From Granulicella sp. 5B5 (GTDB lineage Bacteria; Acidobacteriota; Terriglobia; Terriglobales; Acidobacteriaceae): a stretch of DNA of 64,000 bases. The translations under genes were made by a program, and so were the position numbers. Position 1 is the first letter of the stretch. Every line of letters starts with the position of its first letter. The DNA lies in assembly GCF_014083945.1 (NCBI RefSeq), contig NZ_CP046444.1, forward strand, positions 1,364,001 to 1,428,000, written 5' to 3'. Below the pieces are notes generated by a model, which worked only from the letters and a program-made list of their open reading frames with translations, was not told where the DNA came from and did not search any database. Below are positions 38,448 to 48,400 of the stretch, one piece after another.

Positions 38448-39518
38448 ATGGCCCGTCTCTACGCCTCTCTCGCACTCTCCCTCAGCGTCGCTCTGTTTAA
38501 CCTCGTACCCGCCGCCTCCGCTGCAATGCCCAATCCACTACGCTCGCCCTGGAGCGGCCACCCCGTCACAGCCACCAGCGCGCCCTACACCTGCGCCCCG
38601 CTCACGCATGTCACGCCTGACCTCACCACCGACGGCTTCTATCGCCTCGACGATCCCACGCACTCCATCATCGACCCCGTCCGCGAAGCTGCCTACCGCG
38701 CCTCCGCCGACCCCGTAAAAGCCGTCGGTCAGGCCATCGTCTCTTCAGCCGACGACTACCGCACCACCGGCTCGCAGCAGGCACTCCACTGCACCGTGGC
38801 GCGCATCCTCACCCTCGCGCACGACAACTCCCTCGCTGGAAAGATGTCCTCCAGCCAGGCCTACTACGTGCAGGGATGGGTCGCAGGCGCCGTCGCCATC
38901 GCTTACCTCAAGGTCCACGACGACGCGCACATCACACCAGAGCAAAACCAACTCGTCGGCGACTGGCTCGTCAGCGTCGGCGCGCAGACCATTCGCTACT
39001 ACGACGACCGCAAGAAGCCCGGCAAGGGTGACGCGCAGAACAACCACCTCTACTGGGCAGGCGTAGAGATCGCCGCCATCGGCGTTGCCGCCAACAACCG
39101 CAAAGACTTCGACTGGGCCATGGCCGCCTACGACAACGGCGTCAACCAGATCCGTCCCGACGGCACACTGCCCCTCGAGATGGAGCGTGGCCAGCGCGCG
39201 CTCCACTATCACCTCTACGCCCTCGCCCCACTCGTCCTCATCGCAGAGTTCGGCGAAGCCAACGGTCTCGACCTTTACGCCCACGCCAACGGCGCCATCC
39301 ACCGCCTCGTCGACGTCTCCATCACCGGCCTCAAGGACCCGAAGCTCTTCGTCAAAGCCACCGGCATCAAGCAGGAGGTCCCACGGGTCGTCACCGGAGA
39401 CCAGATCGGCTGGGCGCCACCCTACGTCCGCCGCTTCCCCAACCCGTCCCTCGAACAGCTCATCCACAAGGCTCCCAGCCTCAGTGTCTACTACCTGGGT
39501 GGCCTTCCCCCTCAGTAG
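38448..39518 (+). CDS. PL5-type alginate lyase (poly-mannuronate lyase)
   Basis: A 356-residue periplasmic protein with a Sec signal peptide (about 1-25, ending ASAAM). The (alpha/alpha) barrel residues of PL5 lyases all appear with the right spacing: N199 and H200 in NNHLYWAGVE, then R247 and Y254 in ERGQRALHYHLYAL. Each is shifted by eight from the Asn191, His192, Arg239 and Tyr246 of the Sphingomonas A1-III lyase. The enzyme cleaves poly-beta-D-mannuronate (or a related uronic acid polymer) by beta-elimination. Its place behind a TonB receptor fits a small uronate-use unit. In alginate makers AlgL is biosynthetic, but no alginate synthesis gene is present here. Confidence 0.9.
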   Translation: MARLYASLALSLSVALFNLVPAASAAMPNPLRSPWSGHPVTATSAPYTCAPLTHVTPDLTTDGFYRLDDPTHSIIDPVREAAYRASADPVKAVGQAIVSSADDYRTTGSQQALHCTVARILTLAHDNSLAGKMSSSQAYYVQGWVAGAVAIAYLKVHDDAHITPEQNQLVGDWLVSVGAQTIRYYDDRKKPGKGDAQNNHLYWAGVEIAAIGVAANNRKDFDWAMAAYDNGVNQIRPDGTLPLEMERGQRALHYHLYALAPLVLIAEFGEANGLDLYAHANGAIHRLVDVSITGLKDPKLFVKATGIKQEVPRVVTGDQIGWAPPYVRRFPNPSLEQLIHKAPSLSVYYLGGLPPQ

Positions 39519-39957
39519 TACCCCATCCGCGGGGCTCGACAACATAAACCCTGTCAAGCCCCGCAACCTCTAACTCACTCGCAATCCGCACAATCCAATC
39601 CACTTACACCCCAGAACCAAAAACACTTTCCCAATCCCCACCTTCTATACTGGAAGTAGAGGAAAACTGGCTCACTAGGCAACTGGCTCACTGGCAACTG
39701 AAAGCCGCGAAACAGGTTCCAGCTCGCTCTATCCATTACCCCCTCTCCACTATCCCCTTTATTTCCCAGATCATACCCGTAACGATATACAGAATCAGCC
39801 ACTTACCCCCGGTATCACCCCGTAAGTCGCTGATTCTACTGGATACCTCCGCTACATAGGGAGGGGAGGGGGGTATCGCCAGCAGAGCAAAACATCGTGC
39901 TCAGGTAGCATCGGGTTGTACTCTCACACCGCTTCCCCCTGAAAGGCTCCCGCGCCC
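39519..39957. other. Structured intergenic region between alginate lyase and amidohydrolase
   Basis: No gene is seen. It holds a pyrimidine tract (39727-39763) and two strong adjacent hairpins (39791-39837 and 39842-39877) that end ~80 bp before the amidohydrolase ATG. Confidence 0.55.
39791..39837 (+). ncRNA. Long stem-loop, possible leader or small RNA structure
   Basis: AGAATCAGC (39791-39799) pairs with GCTGATTCT (39829-39837); after one C/C mismatch ACTTAC (39801-39806) pairs with GTAAGT (39822-39827), with a 15-nt C-rich loop. Fifteen of sixteen positions pair. A second hairpin follows at once: GATACC (39842-39847) with GGTATC (39872-39877), with TCC/GGA inside. GGTATC also occurs in the first loop (39811-39816), so an alternative pairing is possible. 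Whether it is transcribed is not known. Confidence 0.4.
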
Positions 39958-42015
39958 ATGCACCGGTCCCTCCCCGCTCTCCTCGGAGCCCTCTGTCTCA
40001 GCCTCACGCTCCACGCACAGCAGGCGCCTCTCATCGTCGAGCACGGGGTATACGGTGTGCACCTCATCCAGCGCACCATCGGCACCGAAGAGTACAACAT
40101 CACCGACTTCGGCACGCACCGCGAGCTCAGAATCACGACAAAGACCTCCGACCGCGGCATGAAGCACACGGTCACCACTACACTCGACTACCTGCCCAGC
40201 CTCACACCCACGCGCCTCGAGCAGCACGTCGGCACTCCGGCAGCCGCAACAGCAGCAGCCATCGACAACTCCTCACTCACCGAGATCACCGGCAACAAGG
40301 TCACTGTCCGCGAGGCCGAAACCTCACGCACCTTCCTCAAGCCGGCCATCGCCTTCACCGGCTTTGCCAACATGCCTGCAGCCGCGCAGATGCTGATGAT
40401 GCGCTACTGGCTGCACCATCGCCACCCACTGCAACTGCCCCTGCTGCGTGCCTCCGCCAAAGCGCTCCCCGTCGAGATCCGGCCCGTCGGCCACGATGTC
40501 TTCACCGTCAAAGGCCAGATCGTCCGCCTCACCCGCTACACCGTCTCCAACCTCATCTTTGGCCGCGAGGTCCTTTGGATGAACGACTCCGAGCGCATCG
40601 CCGCCATCATGACCTTCGCCGGCGGCCTGCCTCAGGAAGAGGTCCTCGACGAGTACAAGTCCGCCTTCGATCCTCTCTTCCAGAGCGGCGTCAGCCAGGA
40701 GATGCTCGATCTCGCCGCGCTCACCCGCTCCGTGCGCCCGCTCGCCTCCGGTACCTTCGCCATCGTCGGTGCACGCCTCATCGACGCCACCGGCAAGCCA
40801 CCGGTCGACAACTCCGTCGTTATCATCCGCAACAACCGCATCGCCGCCGCCGGCCCCGCAACCTCCGTACGCGTCCCACCCGGCATGCGCATCATCCGCG
40901 CCTCAGGTCAGTCCATCCTCCCCGGTCTGTGGGAGATGCACTCCCACTACTCCGGCGTTGAGTTCGGCCCCGCGCTCCTCTCCTCCGGGGTCACCACCGC
41001 GCGCGACTGCGGCGGCGAGTTCCACTTCCTCATCGCCGTCCGCCACGCAATCGACCAGGAGCACCAGCTCGGCCCGCGCCTCCTCCTCGCCGGCCTCATC
41101 GACGGCACCAGTCCCGACGCCTTCGGCCTCTTCACCGCCGCTACACCGGGCGAAGGCATGGGTGCCGTCGACCTCTACGCCGACGCCCACTTCGACCAGA
41201 TCAAGGTCTACACACAAATTCAGCCCGACGTCCTCCGCGCCATCACCGAAGAAGCCCACAAGCGCGGCCTCACCGTCACCGGCCACGTCCCCGCCGCCGT
41301 CAACACCTTCGAAGGCGTCGCTGATGGCATGGACCAGATCAATCACCTGCAGTTCGTCACGCGCTCCATGGTGCCTGAAGACAATGCTGTCAGCGGCCAA
41401 CCAACGTCTCAGAACCGCTTCACCCTCGCCGACCTCGACTCCGACCGCGCAAAGAGCCTCATCGCTCTGCTCGCCGCAAAGCACATCGTCGTCGACCCCA
41501 CCAGCGGTTGGGGCGAGATGGCCGGCCATCCGCGCAGCATCCCCACCGCCACCTTCGAGCCCGGCGTCAACGCCGCGCCGTTCCCACTCGCCTGGCGCTA
41601 TGACAACATCGGCGCCCCCACCAAAGACGCAACCGCTGACGAAGCAAAGTTCCACGCCCGCATGTCAGCCAACCTCAAGGTCATCGACGCCCTCTACAAA
41701 GCCGGCGTCCCCATCGTCGCCGGCAGCGACACCAACCTGATCGGCTACGGCCTCGACCGCGAGCTCGAGCTCTACGTGCAGGCCGGCCTGACACCGCTCC
41801 AGGCCATCCAGTCCGCCACCATCGTCCCCGCCCGCGTCATGCACCACGACGCCGACTCCGGCACCATCGAACCCGGCAAACGCGCCGACCTCGTCCTCGT
41901 GCAGGGCGACCCGCTCACCAACATCAGCAACCTGCGCAACGTCATCAGCGTTGTCACCGACGGTCGCATGTACGACAGCAAGGCCCTCGGCCGCGCCGTA
42001 GGCTTTCACCGCTAG
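39958..42015 (+). CDS. Exported amidohydrolase-family protein with N-terminal extension
   Basis: A 685-residue protein with a Sec signal peptide (about 1-20, ending TLHAQQ). The C-terminal ~420 residues are an amidohydrolase-superfamily TIM barrel: the HxH metal pair at H328/H330 in GLWEMHSHYSG, a lysine in FDQIKVYTQ, histidines in VTGHVPAAV and INHLQF, the late aspartate in VAGSDTNLIG and a C-terminal PGKRADLVLV. This is the imidazolonepropionase/prolidase-like branch. The ~250 residues before it (from VEHGVYGVHLIQ on) look beta-rich and are not recognised. The substrate, possibly a peptide or cyclic amide, cannot be told. It is convergent with the mannosidase operon, 9 bp apart. Confidence 0.88.
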   Translation: MHRSLPALLGALCLSLTLHAQQAPLIVEHGVYGVHLIQRTIGTEEYNITDFGTHRELRITTKTSDRGMKHTVTTTLDYLPSLTPTRLEQHVGTPAAATAAAIDNSSLTEITGNKVTVREAETSRTFLKPAIAFTGFANMPAAAQMLMMRYWLHHRHPLQLPLLRASAKALPVEIRPVGHDVFTVKGQIVRLTRYTVSNLIFGREVLWMNDSERIAAIMTFAGGLPQEEVLDEYKSAFDPLFQSGVSQEMLDLAALTRSVRPLASGTFAIVGARLIDATGKPPVDNSVVIIRNNRIAAAGPATSVRVPPGMRIIRASGQSILPGLWEMHSHYSGVEFGPALLSSGVTTARDCGGEFHFLIAVRHAIDQEHQLGPRLLLAGLIDGTSPDAFGLFTAATPGEGMGAVDLYADAHFDQIKVYTQIQPDVLRAITEEAHKRGLTVTGHVPAAVNTFEGVADGMDQINHLQFVTRSMVPEDNAVSGQPTSQNRFTLADLDSDRAKSLIALLAAKHIVVDPTSGWGEMAGHPRSIPTATFEPGVNAAPFPLAWRYDNIGAPTKDATADEAKFHARMSANLKVIDALYKAGVPIVAGSDTNLIGYGLDRELELYVQAGLTPLQAIQSATIVPARVMHHDADSGTIEPGKRADLVLVQGDPLTNISNLRNVISVVTDGRMYDSKALGRAVGFHR

Positions 42016-42024
42016 GTAGACACG

Positions 42025-45000
42025 CTACTTCTGCGTCGACTCCGAATTGACCGCACGTTCACTGCAAGCCGCAGGCGCATTGTCCGGATCGCACCGCGCC
42101 ACCGTCACACCACCCGGCAGCGCAACGGAGTAGTGCCCCTCCCATCGCGCCGGCTCCGACGCAGGATAATCCGTGCTGAGGATCTGCGCTCCACTCGCGA
42201 TCATGGCATCACGCCGCGACGTGTCATACGCACGCGCCTCCTTGGTATCGGCGTCCGTCCGCGTACGAACGAGATAACCCTCGCGAACCAACTCCGCAAT
42301 CTCCCCCGGCGGCCCATCGTTGCGCTCAATAAAAGCCGCGTCTTCATGGCCCGGATCAGAGTTAGTAAACAGCACGCGCCCTCGCAACGAAGGATGCCCT
42401 TCGAGATAGATCGGCCCAACATCATGCTGGTCCATAAGGAACACAACCTTCCCTCGCGCACTGTCGAGCGACGGCCAACGACCAGCAAGCACCGCATCTT
42501 CAAGAGAGCTGCACGAACCTCGAACATCATCCGGCGTAACCATCTCATCCGCCGGAAACACAGACCGTATCTCAGCATCGAGAGCGTCGAACGTCGCTGC
42601 AGTAAAGGGTTCCGGCTCCGTTAGCTTCACGCCTTTCGGAATGCCCTGCTTCGTCTCTACCAGGATGAAGATAGGAACATGCCGCGGATGCGCGCGGGAC
42701 CACACACGAATCTCCGAGAGACACGCAATGAACGGCTGACAGTTGCTCCGATAGTCAACATCCTGTACATGCATCACCTTGAATCCCGGTTTCAGCATCA
42801 CACCATCCGGATCGAACGGAGCATCCACGGGCAGCCCAGCAGCAGCCACCATCTCTGGCCCTGCTGGCTGCGCATAACGCCCACCCTTTGTGTCGGCAAA
42901 GATATCGAGCTCAACCTGACGCACACCGCTGTCCAGCTGCTTCGTCAGCGACGGATGGCTATAGTCGAGCCCCTCATACTCCTTCGGATGCTTCTCCTTC
43001 CAGATCTTGCTTTCGCTCGGAGCAATGCCCGCGTGATAACTGTTATGTGTCCCGATCACCTGGATCTGGTTCATCTGCACCGTACCATGGGGCAGCATAG
43101 CGACAATGGACGTGCTCTCCGGAGCATTGGACTGGAACGGCTGCCCATGCTCTGCAGCAGCACATAACGGAGAAACATCATCCGAGAGCGAAGGCGGCAG
43201 GTTCGTCGTCCCCCACGCAGAAGGCGCGGGCCCCATCGTCAACACCAGCGTGCCACCGTTGGCAATCTGGCTATGACGAAACCACGATTGATTAAGCGGT
43301 TCACCATTGATCGATGCTGACTGAATGTAGTGATTCAGATGTTCAGCATCGAGGTTCTTCGCCACAATATGCAGCGTCTTGCCAGGAGACAGCAGAACAT
43401 CCGCCTCAGGAAACGAAGGCGTACCGATGAGATAGATGTCCTGCCCAGCATTGGGATAAAAGCCCAGCGAGTTGAAGATGAACCAGCTGGACATCGCACC
43501 CGAATCGTCATTGCCTGGGATGCCACTGCGCTGGTCCGTAAAAGCCTTCTCCAGCAGTTGGCTCACAACATCCGCAGTATGGTCAGGCCGCCCAGCCCAG
43601 TTATAAAGCACAGGCATCAAAAATCCCGGCTCGTTCGTAACATCAAAATGTTGGCGATAGAAGATGTTGTCCAGTCGCTGAACGAAGGTCTTGCCGCCAC
43701 CCGCCATCTGAATCAATCGCCGTACATCTTGCGGCGCATAGAACGAGTAAGTCCAAAGATCACCTTCATAGAAGAAGTCCGGCCAGGTTCCACGCACCTG
43801 CAGGTCCGGCGCAGCCCAGGTACCATCCGTGTTGCGCGGACGCAGAAACCCCTTGAACCCTTCATCGCTGAGGTTCTTGTCCCACAGGTTCTGCCAGTTG
43901 TTGGCACGGCGCGCAAAGGTCGCGGCCTCCTTGGGATGATTCAGTCCGCACGCGACCTCGGCAATCGCAAAGTCGTCATACGCATACTCCACCGTACGAG
44001 ACCCCGACCTCTCATCGGCGAGCGTAATGTAACCCTTGCTGTTGTAATCGAGAATCCCGCCACGGCCTTCCTTCTGAGCATTGGCAGGCGGCACGCTCGC
44101 GTCCTTCAGCATCGCCGCAAAGGCAGTGTCGTAATCAATCCCCGTCAAATGCTTCACCCACGCATCGGCAACAACGACATTCGCATTGCTCCCGCCTTGC
44201 GTGCGACCGTTGTCATTGCCACTGCGAGCGTCCGGCATGTACCCAGTATGTCGGTAGATATCGATCAGCGAGCGAATTAGGTCTCGCTGCCGGTCCGGCG
44301 CAATCAACGTCAACAATGGCCCGGAACTTCGATACGTGTCCCATGTCGCGTAGTAGTCGTCGTAATAAGGCTCGCTCGATGTCCACTTTGGGTTTTCGCC
44401 CGTCCGGTCCGTAGGCATCAGCATCGTGTGATACATCGCCGTATAAAACTGGACTCGCTTCGAGTCGTTCTCCCCATGAATCTGGATCTTAGACAACGCC
44501 TGGTTCCAGGCGCTCGATGACGCTTTACGAACAGCATCGAACTGCCACCCCGGAGCCTCCTGCTGAAGCGTCGCGTGCGCCTGCGCAATGCTCACAAACG
44601 AGATCGCTACCTTGGCCTGCACTACCTGACCCGCATGCGTAGGTAGATCGAAGGTAGCGCCCAACGGCATATCGCTCTCTACGCTCGCCTGCTGCGCCGC
44701 AGTGATCGCATCCCCTCTCCATGTACGTGTCGCAGCAGCAGGCGTATCGAGTTGCATCGAAAAATACACGTCATACTCTCCGCCCTTGTTCCATCCACCG
44801 GAGTATCGTCCCATTCCCTCAACCTCTCGGTTCGACACGAAGTGCAGCTCTCCGCCAAGAAAGCGCTGCGACTCCGAACCTGGTCCTTTACCAAGGCAAT
44901 GAGAGATGTTGATCGTGATATGTGACTCACCACCGTTGGCGAAGGTATAGCGATGCAGCCCCACACGCCGCGTCGAAGTGAGTTCAACGAACGTGTGATA

Positions 45001-45438
45001 TCGGGTGAGACGAGTCGCATAGTATCCGGGATGATTGACCTCCGCTGTACGCGGCGAGTTGATATCGCCGATCGCCAGCGGGCCTGTGACCGGCATCACG
45101 AGAATGTTGCCGTACTTGCCCTGCGCGCCACTCAGATGCGTGTGGCTGAAGCCCAGAATGCGCCCATCGGTCCAGTATCCAAAACCCGACTGGCGCCCAT
45201 CAAACGACTCCATATCCGGGCCGACCTTCGCCATTCCGAATGGCATAGCCGCGCCGATGAATGTATTACCGCCCCAGTCCACGCCGAGAAACGGATAGAC
45301 ACTATCAACATAACTGGGCGTGCGCGCCGAGGTTTGGGCCTGCAACAACGAACTCACTGCAATCAGGACAAGGGACACCAGCAGACGCCGAGTGATGGGC
45401 GCAACAGAGGGAAACATGGGGCCTGAGTTCTCCTGCAT
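42025..45438 (-). CDS. GH92 alpha-mannosidase fused to a PI-PLC (C1-type) domain
   Basis: A 1137-residue exported two-domain protein. The start at 45438 has a GGAG site 7 bases upstream; 45453 and 45417 are alternatives. After a signal peptide (ending LLQAQ), residues ~40-765 are a complete GH92 calcium-dependent exo-alpha-mannosidase, with the acid-region glutamate E558 in YEGDLWTY and the base aspartates at 644-645 in GNDDSGAMSSW. From ~785 a second domain reads as calcium-dependent phosphatidylinositol phospholipase C: IQVIGTHNSYHAG, VRQVELDIFAD, VMHVQDVDYRSNC and FILVETKQG supply the two histidines and the acidic metal ligands. GH92 domains usually stand alone. Together they suggest trimming of mannose and cleavage of the phosphoinositol of a GPI-type glycolipid. 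It is last in the receptor 4-GH38 operon. Confidence 0.9.
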   Translation of the reverse strand: MQENSGPMFPSVAPITRRLLVSLVLIAVSSLLQAQTSARTPSYVDSVYPFLGVDWGGNTFIGAAMPFGMAKVGPDMESFDGRQSGFGYWTDGRILGFSHTHLSGAQGKYGNILVMPVTGPLAIGDINSPRTAEVNHPGYYATRLTRYHTFVELTSTRRVGLHRYTFANGGESHITINISHCLGKGPGSESQRFLGGELHFVSNREVEGMGRYSGGWNKGGEYDVYFSMQLDTPAAATRTWRGDAITAAQQASVESDMPLGATFDLPTHAGQVVQAKVAISFVSIAQAHATLQQEAPGWQFDAVRKASSSAWNQALSKIQIHGENDSKRVQFYTAMYHTMLMPTDRTGENPKWTSSEPYYDDYYATWDTYRSSGPLLTLIAPDRQRDLIRSLIDIYRHTGYMPDARSGNDNGRTQGGSNANVVVADAWVKHLTGIDYDTAFAAMLKDASVPPANAQKEGRGGILDYNSKGYITLADERSGSRTVEYAYDDFAIAEVACGLNHPKEAATFARRANNWQNLWDKNLSDEGFKGFLRPRNTDGTWAAPDLQVRGTWPDFFYEGDLWTYSFYAPQDVRRLIQMAGGGKTFVQRLDNIFYRQHFDVTNEPGFLMPVLYNWAGRPDHTADVVSQLLEKAFTDQRSGIPGNDDSGAMSSWFIFNSLGFYPNAGQDIYLIGTPSFPEADVLLSPGKTLHIVAKNLDAEHLNHYIQSASINGEPLNQSWFRHSQIANGGTLVLTMGPAPSAWGTTNLPPSLSDDVSPLCAAAEHGQPFQSNAPESTSIVAMLPHGTVQMNQIQVIGTHNSYHAGIAPSESKIWKEKHPKEYEGLDYSHPSLTKQLDSGVRQVELDIFADTKGGRYAQPAGPEMVAAAGLPVDAPFDPDGVMLKPGFKVMHVQDVDYRSNCQPFIACLSEIRVWSRAHPRHVPIFILVETKQGIPKGVKLTEPEPFTAATFDALDAEIRSVFPADEMVTPDDVRGSCSSLEDAVLAGRWPSLDSARGKVVFLMDQHDVGPIYLEGHPSLRGRVLFTNSDPGHEDAAFIERNDGPPGEIAELVREGYLVRTRTDADTKEARAYDTSRRDAMIASGAQILSTDYPASEPARWEGHYSVALPGGVTVARCDPDNAPAACSERAVNSESTQK

Positions 45439-45471
45439 GAATGGACTCCGCATCCACTCATGGATTATTAG

Positions 45472-48400
45472 TTACCGGTGCGCTGCTTCAGCCTTACTCG
45501 CTGTGAGCGTATCAAAGAGAGGTGAAGCTGGTGTGACCTCTGGATTTTCCTCGACTGCAGAGATTGCGAGAATCCGGATCTTCTCGTTGCGCGGCAGCGT
45601 CAACGAATGTGCATTGGCGAGAACATCCATCGAATAGGCGAACAGATAAGAGTACTGATACGGCTCATTCAGACCGCTTGCCGTGTGATGGTGTGACGCA
45701 AACCAAGCCAAACTGGCTGGCTTGATGTAGCCATCCTTCAACCCAACATAATCCTCGGGGTAACTCGGCGAAGGTTGCCGTGCCTCACGTAGCTCCATGT
45801 CTTTCGGCGGCCAGACTGCATGATGAGCAGAGATGGCCCAATCGATCTTCGGCTCGTTCTTCCATAGCCGCGTATCCCACTGACCGATGAAGCCTCCCCA
45901 GTCCTCGACATCGAAGCCCTTCGCCTCTTGTCCCACATGGAAGACCGCGTTCTGATCTCCACCAGCCGACGCCGCAAGGATATAGATGCGGTTGAAATGC
46001 CCTGCCGGAAGCTCAATGGTCTGTCCATCTGCTGCGATAGCGTTGAGCGTCCCCGTTGCTGCAGGAGCCAATTCGAAGCGTGCACCGTTATAGTCAATGT
46101 GTGTCGGTAGCATCTCCGCGGGAAGCGCATCGCCATGGCCGTCGAAGCCAGCACCGTTCGTCTGCGTGTCATCGTTGGTAGCCACTGCCAGCGTATAGGC
46201 AAGGTGCAATGGCTTCGATCGAATGGGAGCAACCTGTACCTGCGAGGGGCCAAGGCGTAGCGTGAAAGTGCGAGGCTGATACGGACCGAACGAAGTAACC
46301 AGCACCCCATCGCTGATTTGAGCATCGCCAAGCGGTTGCTCCTGTGCGTTGACCTCGCGCGCGGATATCACGGGCGATGGGAAGGTGACATGCACGTTCG
46401 GCTCAGGCTTCCCGTCCAGTTCCGACATACGCAAAACTACTTCATCGCTATCCTCAGCCTTCTTCAGCGCAAACACGCGGATCCGCGAGTTATCGATGTG
46501 CATCAATGAAAACGATTCTCCCAGCTTGCCCTCATGACGCGTAGTCGCAAAGGTCATCATCGGATCGTTCAGGCGATAGGCCTGCCAATCCGTCTGCGCT
46601 TGTCGCCAATCGCCCGCGTGCCCAGCAATGCCCACCGTAATCTCATGATGGCCCCAGTCCTGGTTCGCCTGATCGCTATAAGCACCGGGAGCTCTGTTGG
46701 CGGTAGGCTGTATCCCCGGAGAACGAAGCAACGTCAGCCGTATCGTGTGATCATCCGGCTTATCCGATCCGTTCTTGTAATCCGTCAACACCGTTGCACC
46801 AAACGTTCCACTCTTGTCCGTGAGGTCGATCCAGCGGTGCGAGCCTACTTCAAATTGGCGCTGTGTTGCGGTGGGCCGCTCGACTGTTCCCAGGTCCTGG
46901 TTATACGTCGCATCCTCATTCGTGGCGGTAAACGGAATCGCGAGCTTCAGGTTAGAGTCCAGACCCCGCCAATCAATCGCATTATGAATCTCAACTCGAT
47001 TGCCCGCATCGCCTGCAGCAAGGCTGATGGTCTGCACAAACGTAGAGCCTTCTGTCTGTCGCGATACTTCGATCGAGACACGCACGGGCCCTCTTTCCTT
47101 GATGCTGATCTTGGCCGGCCCAGAGACATAGGCCCGCGGCTTCGCCTCCACCTGCTCGTAGTCCATGTTCCATGCTGGATACTGCTTCGGCTTGTCCGTA
47201 GTGATCGCAAGCCGTATCGGGGACGAGAGCAGTTCCTTGTTGAGCTCCTTATCAAAGATGCTGGAGACATCACCGCCTTCGTTGATCTGCACAAGATAAC
47301 GCTTGTTCTCCAAAGATGACGCAGTCACCTTCAGCGTAGGATTTGCGGACGCAGTATCAGCCGGTGAGACGTGATACACCGCGTACCCAACCGAAGGCGC
47401 GTTGGCGACGAAGAGCACCTTACCATCCTCTATCTGTGCAGGTGATTCGGTGCCGTCCGGACTGGTCACGCGAGCAGCCTTAGGCATACCCTGCGGAAAC
47501 CGCACGGCTGCCTTCACAAGGTCCTCGCGCTTAATATTCAGGGGGTTATACAACACTACCGGCACGCCTGCGCCTTCCGTGTCGAGGCCCGAAGCAATCG
47601 CCTCAGTAGCGCTCGTGATTACATCGGAGAACTGGTTCGCGACGATCGCATCGTCGTTCCATGCAAATTGATACGTGCGGGGTGTGGCAGTGCCTGCGCC
47701 CGTATCGTGAAAGTGTCCACCGAGCTCCAGCATCCACGCATCCGTCAATCGCTGCTGCGGGTACGGGCGTCCTCCCATCCATGCGGCTGCTACAGAAGCC
47801 TTCTCGGCAGCATCAGCCAATGCTTCGTTTCGCATGATCCAGCGCTTGTGATAGGCCTCCGACGTAAGCGAACCGGCCGAGTGGTTGATGAGTTCGAGGT
47901 CGCCTTTGTACTTAGGCATGCGGCTCGTATCCAGCACGCTCATGTCGTTGAACATCTGATCGGCTGCGGACTCGACGATATGGACCGGGCCTTCACCAAC
48001 ACGAACAGGATTCGGATTGTAGGACGCATTCTCTTTCAGGAAGCTGAGCTGTGGAGGCGTCGGCAGCACAATCTTGTTCTTGTCGATCATCGCTTCGAGC
48101 ATCTGGATCGTCGACTCCTGGGTAGCTCCACCAATATCGCCTGTGCCGACGTAGTGGTAGTCCGCAAAGATCCCAGTAACCTTGCCATCGAGATCGATGC
48201 GCTTCACCCAGTCCGGCTCAATATGACGACGCTCATACTGACGAAGTTGAAGCGGTGTGAGCTTGGCGCGCTCTTCAGCAGTCAGTAGCTCCGTGTGCTC
48301 CGGCGGGGGCTCCTTGCTGAGATCGCTATAGATATTACCGTTATAACTGCCTGGATTCAGTGCAGCCAACACTGTCTTGCCGTCAGGTCCTACCCACAGT

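Noticed and set aside
39791-39837. Integron attC site
   Set aside because: The long imperfect stem suggested it, but the conserved core site sequences and an integrase or cassette array are absent.
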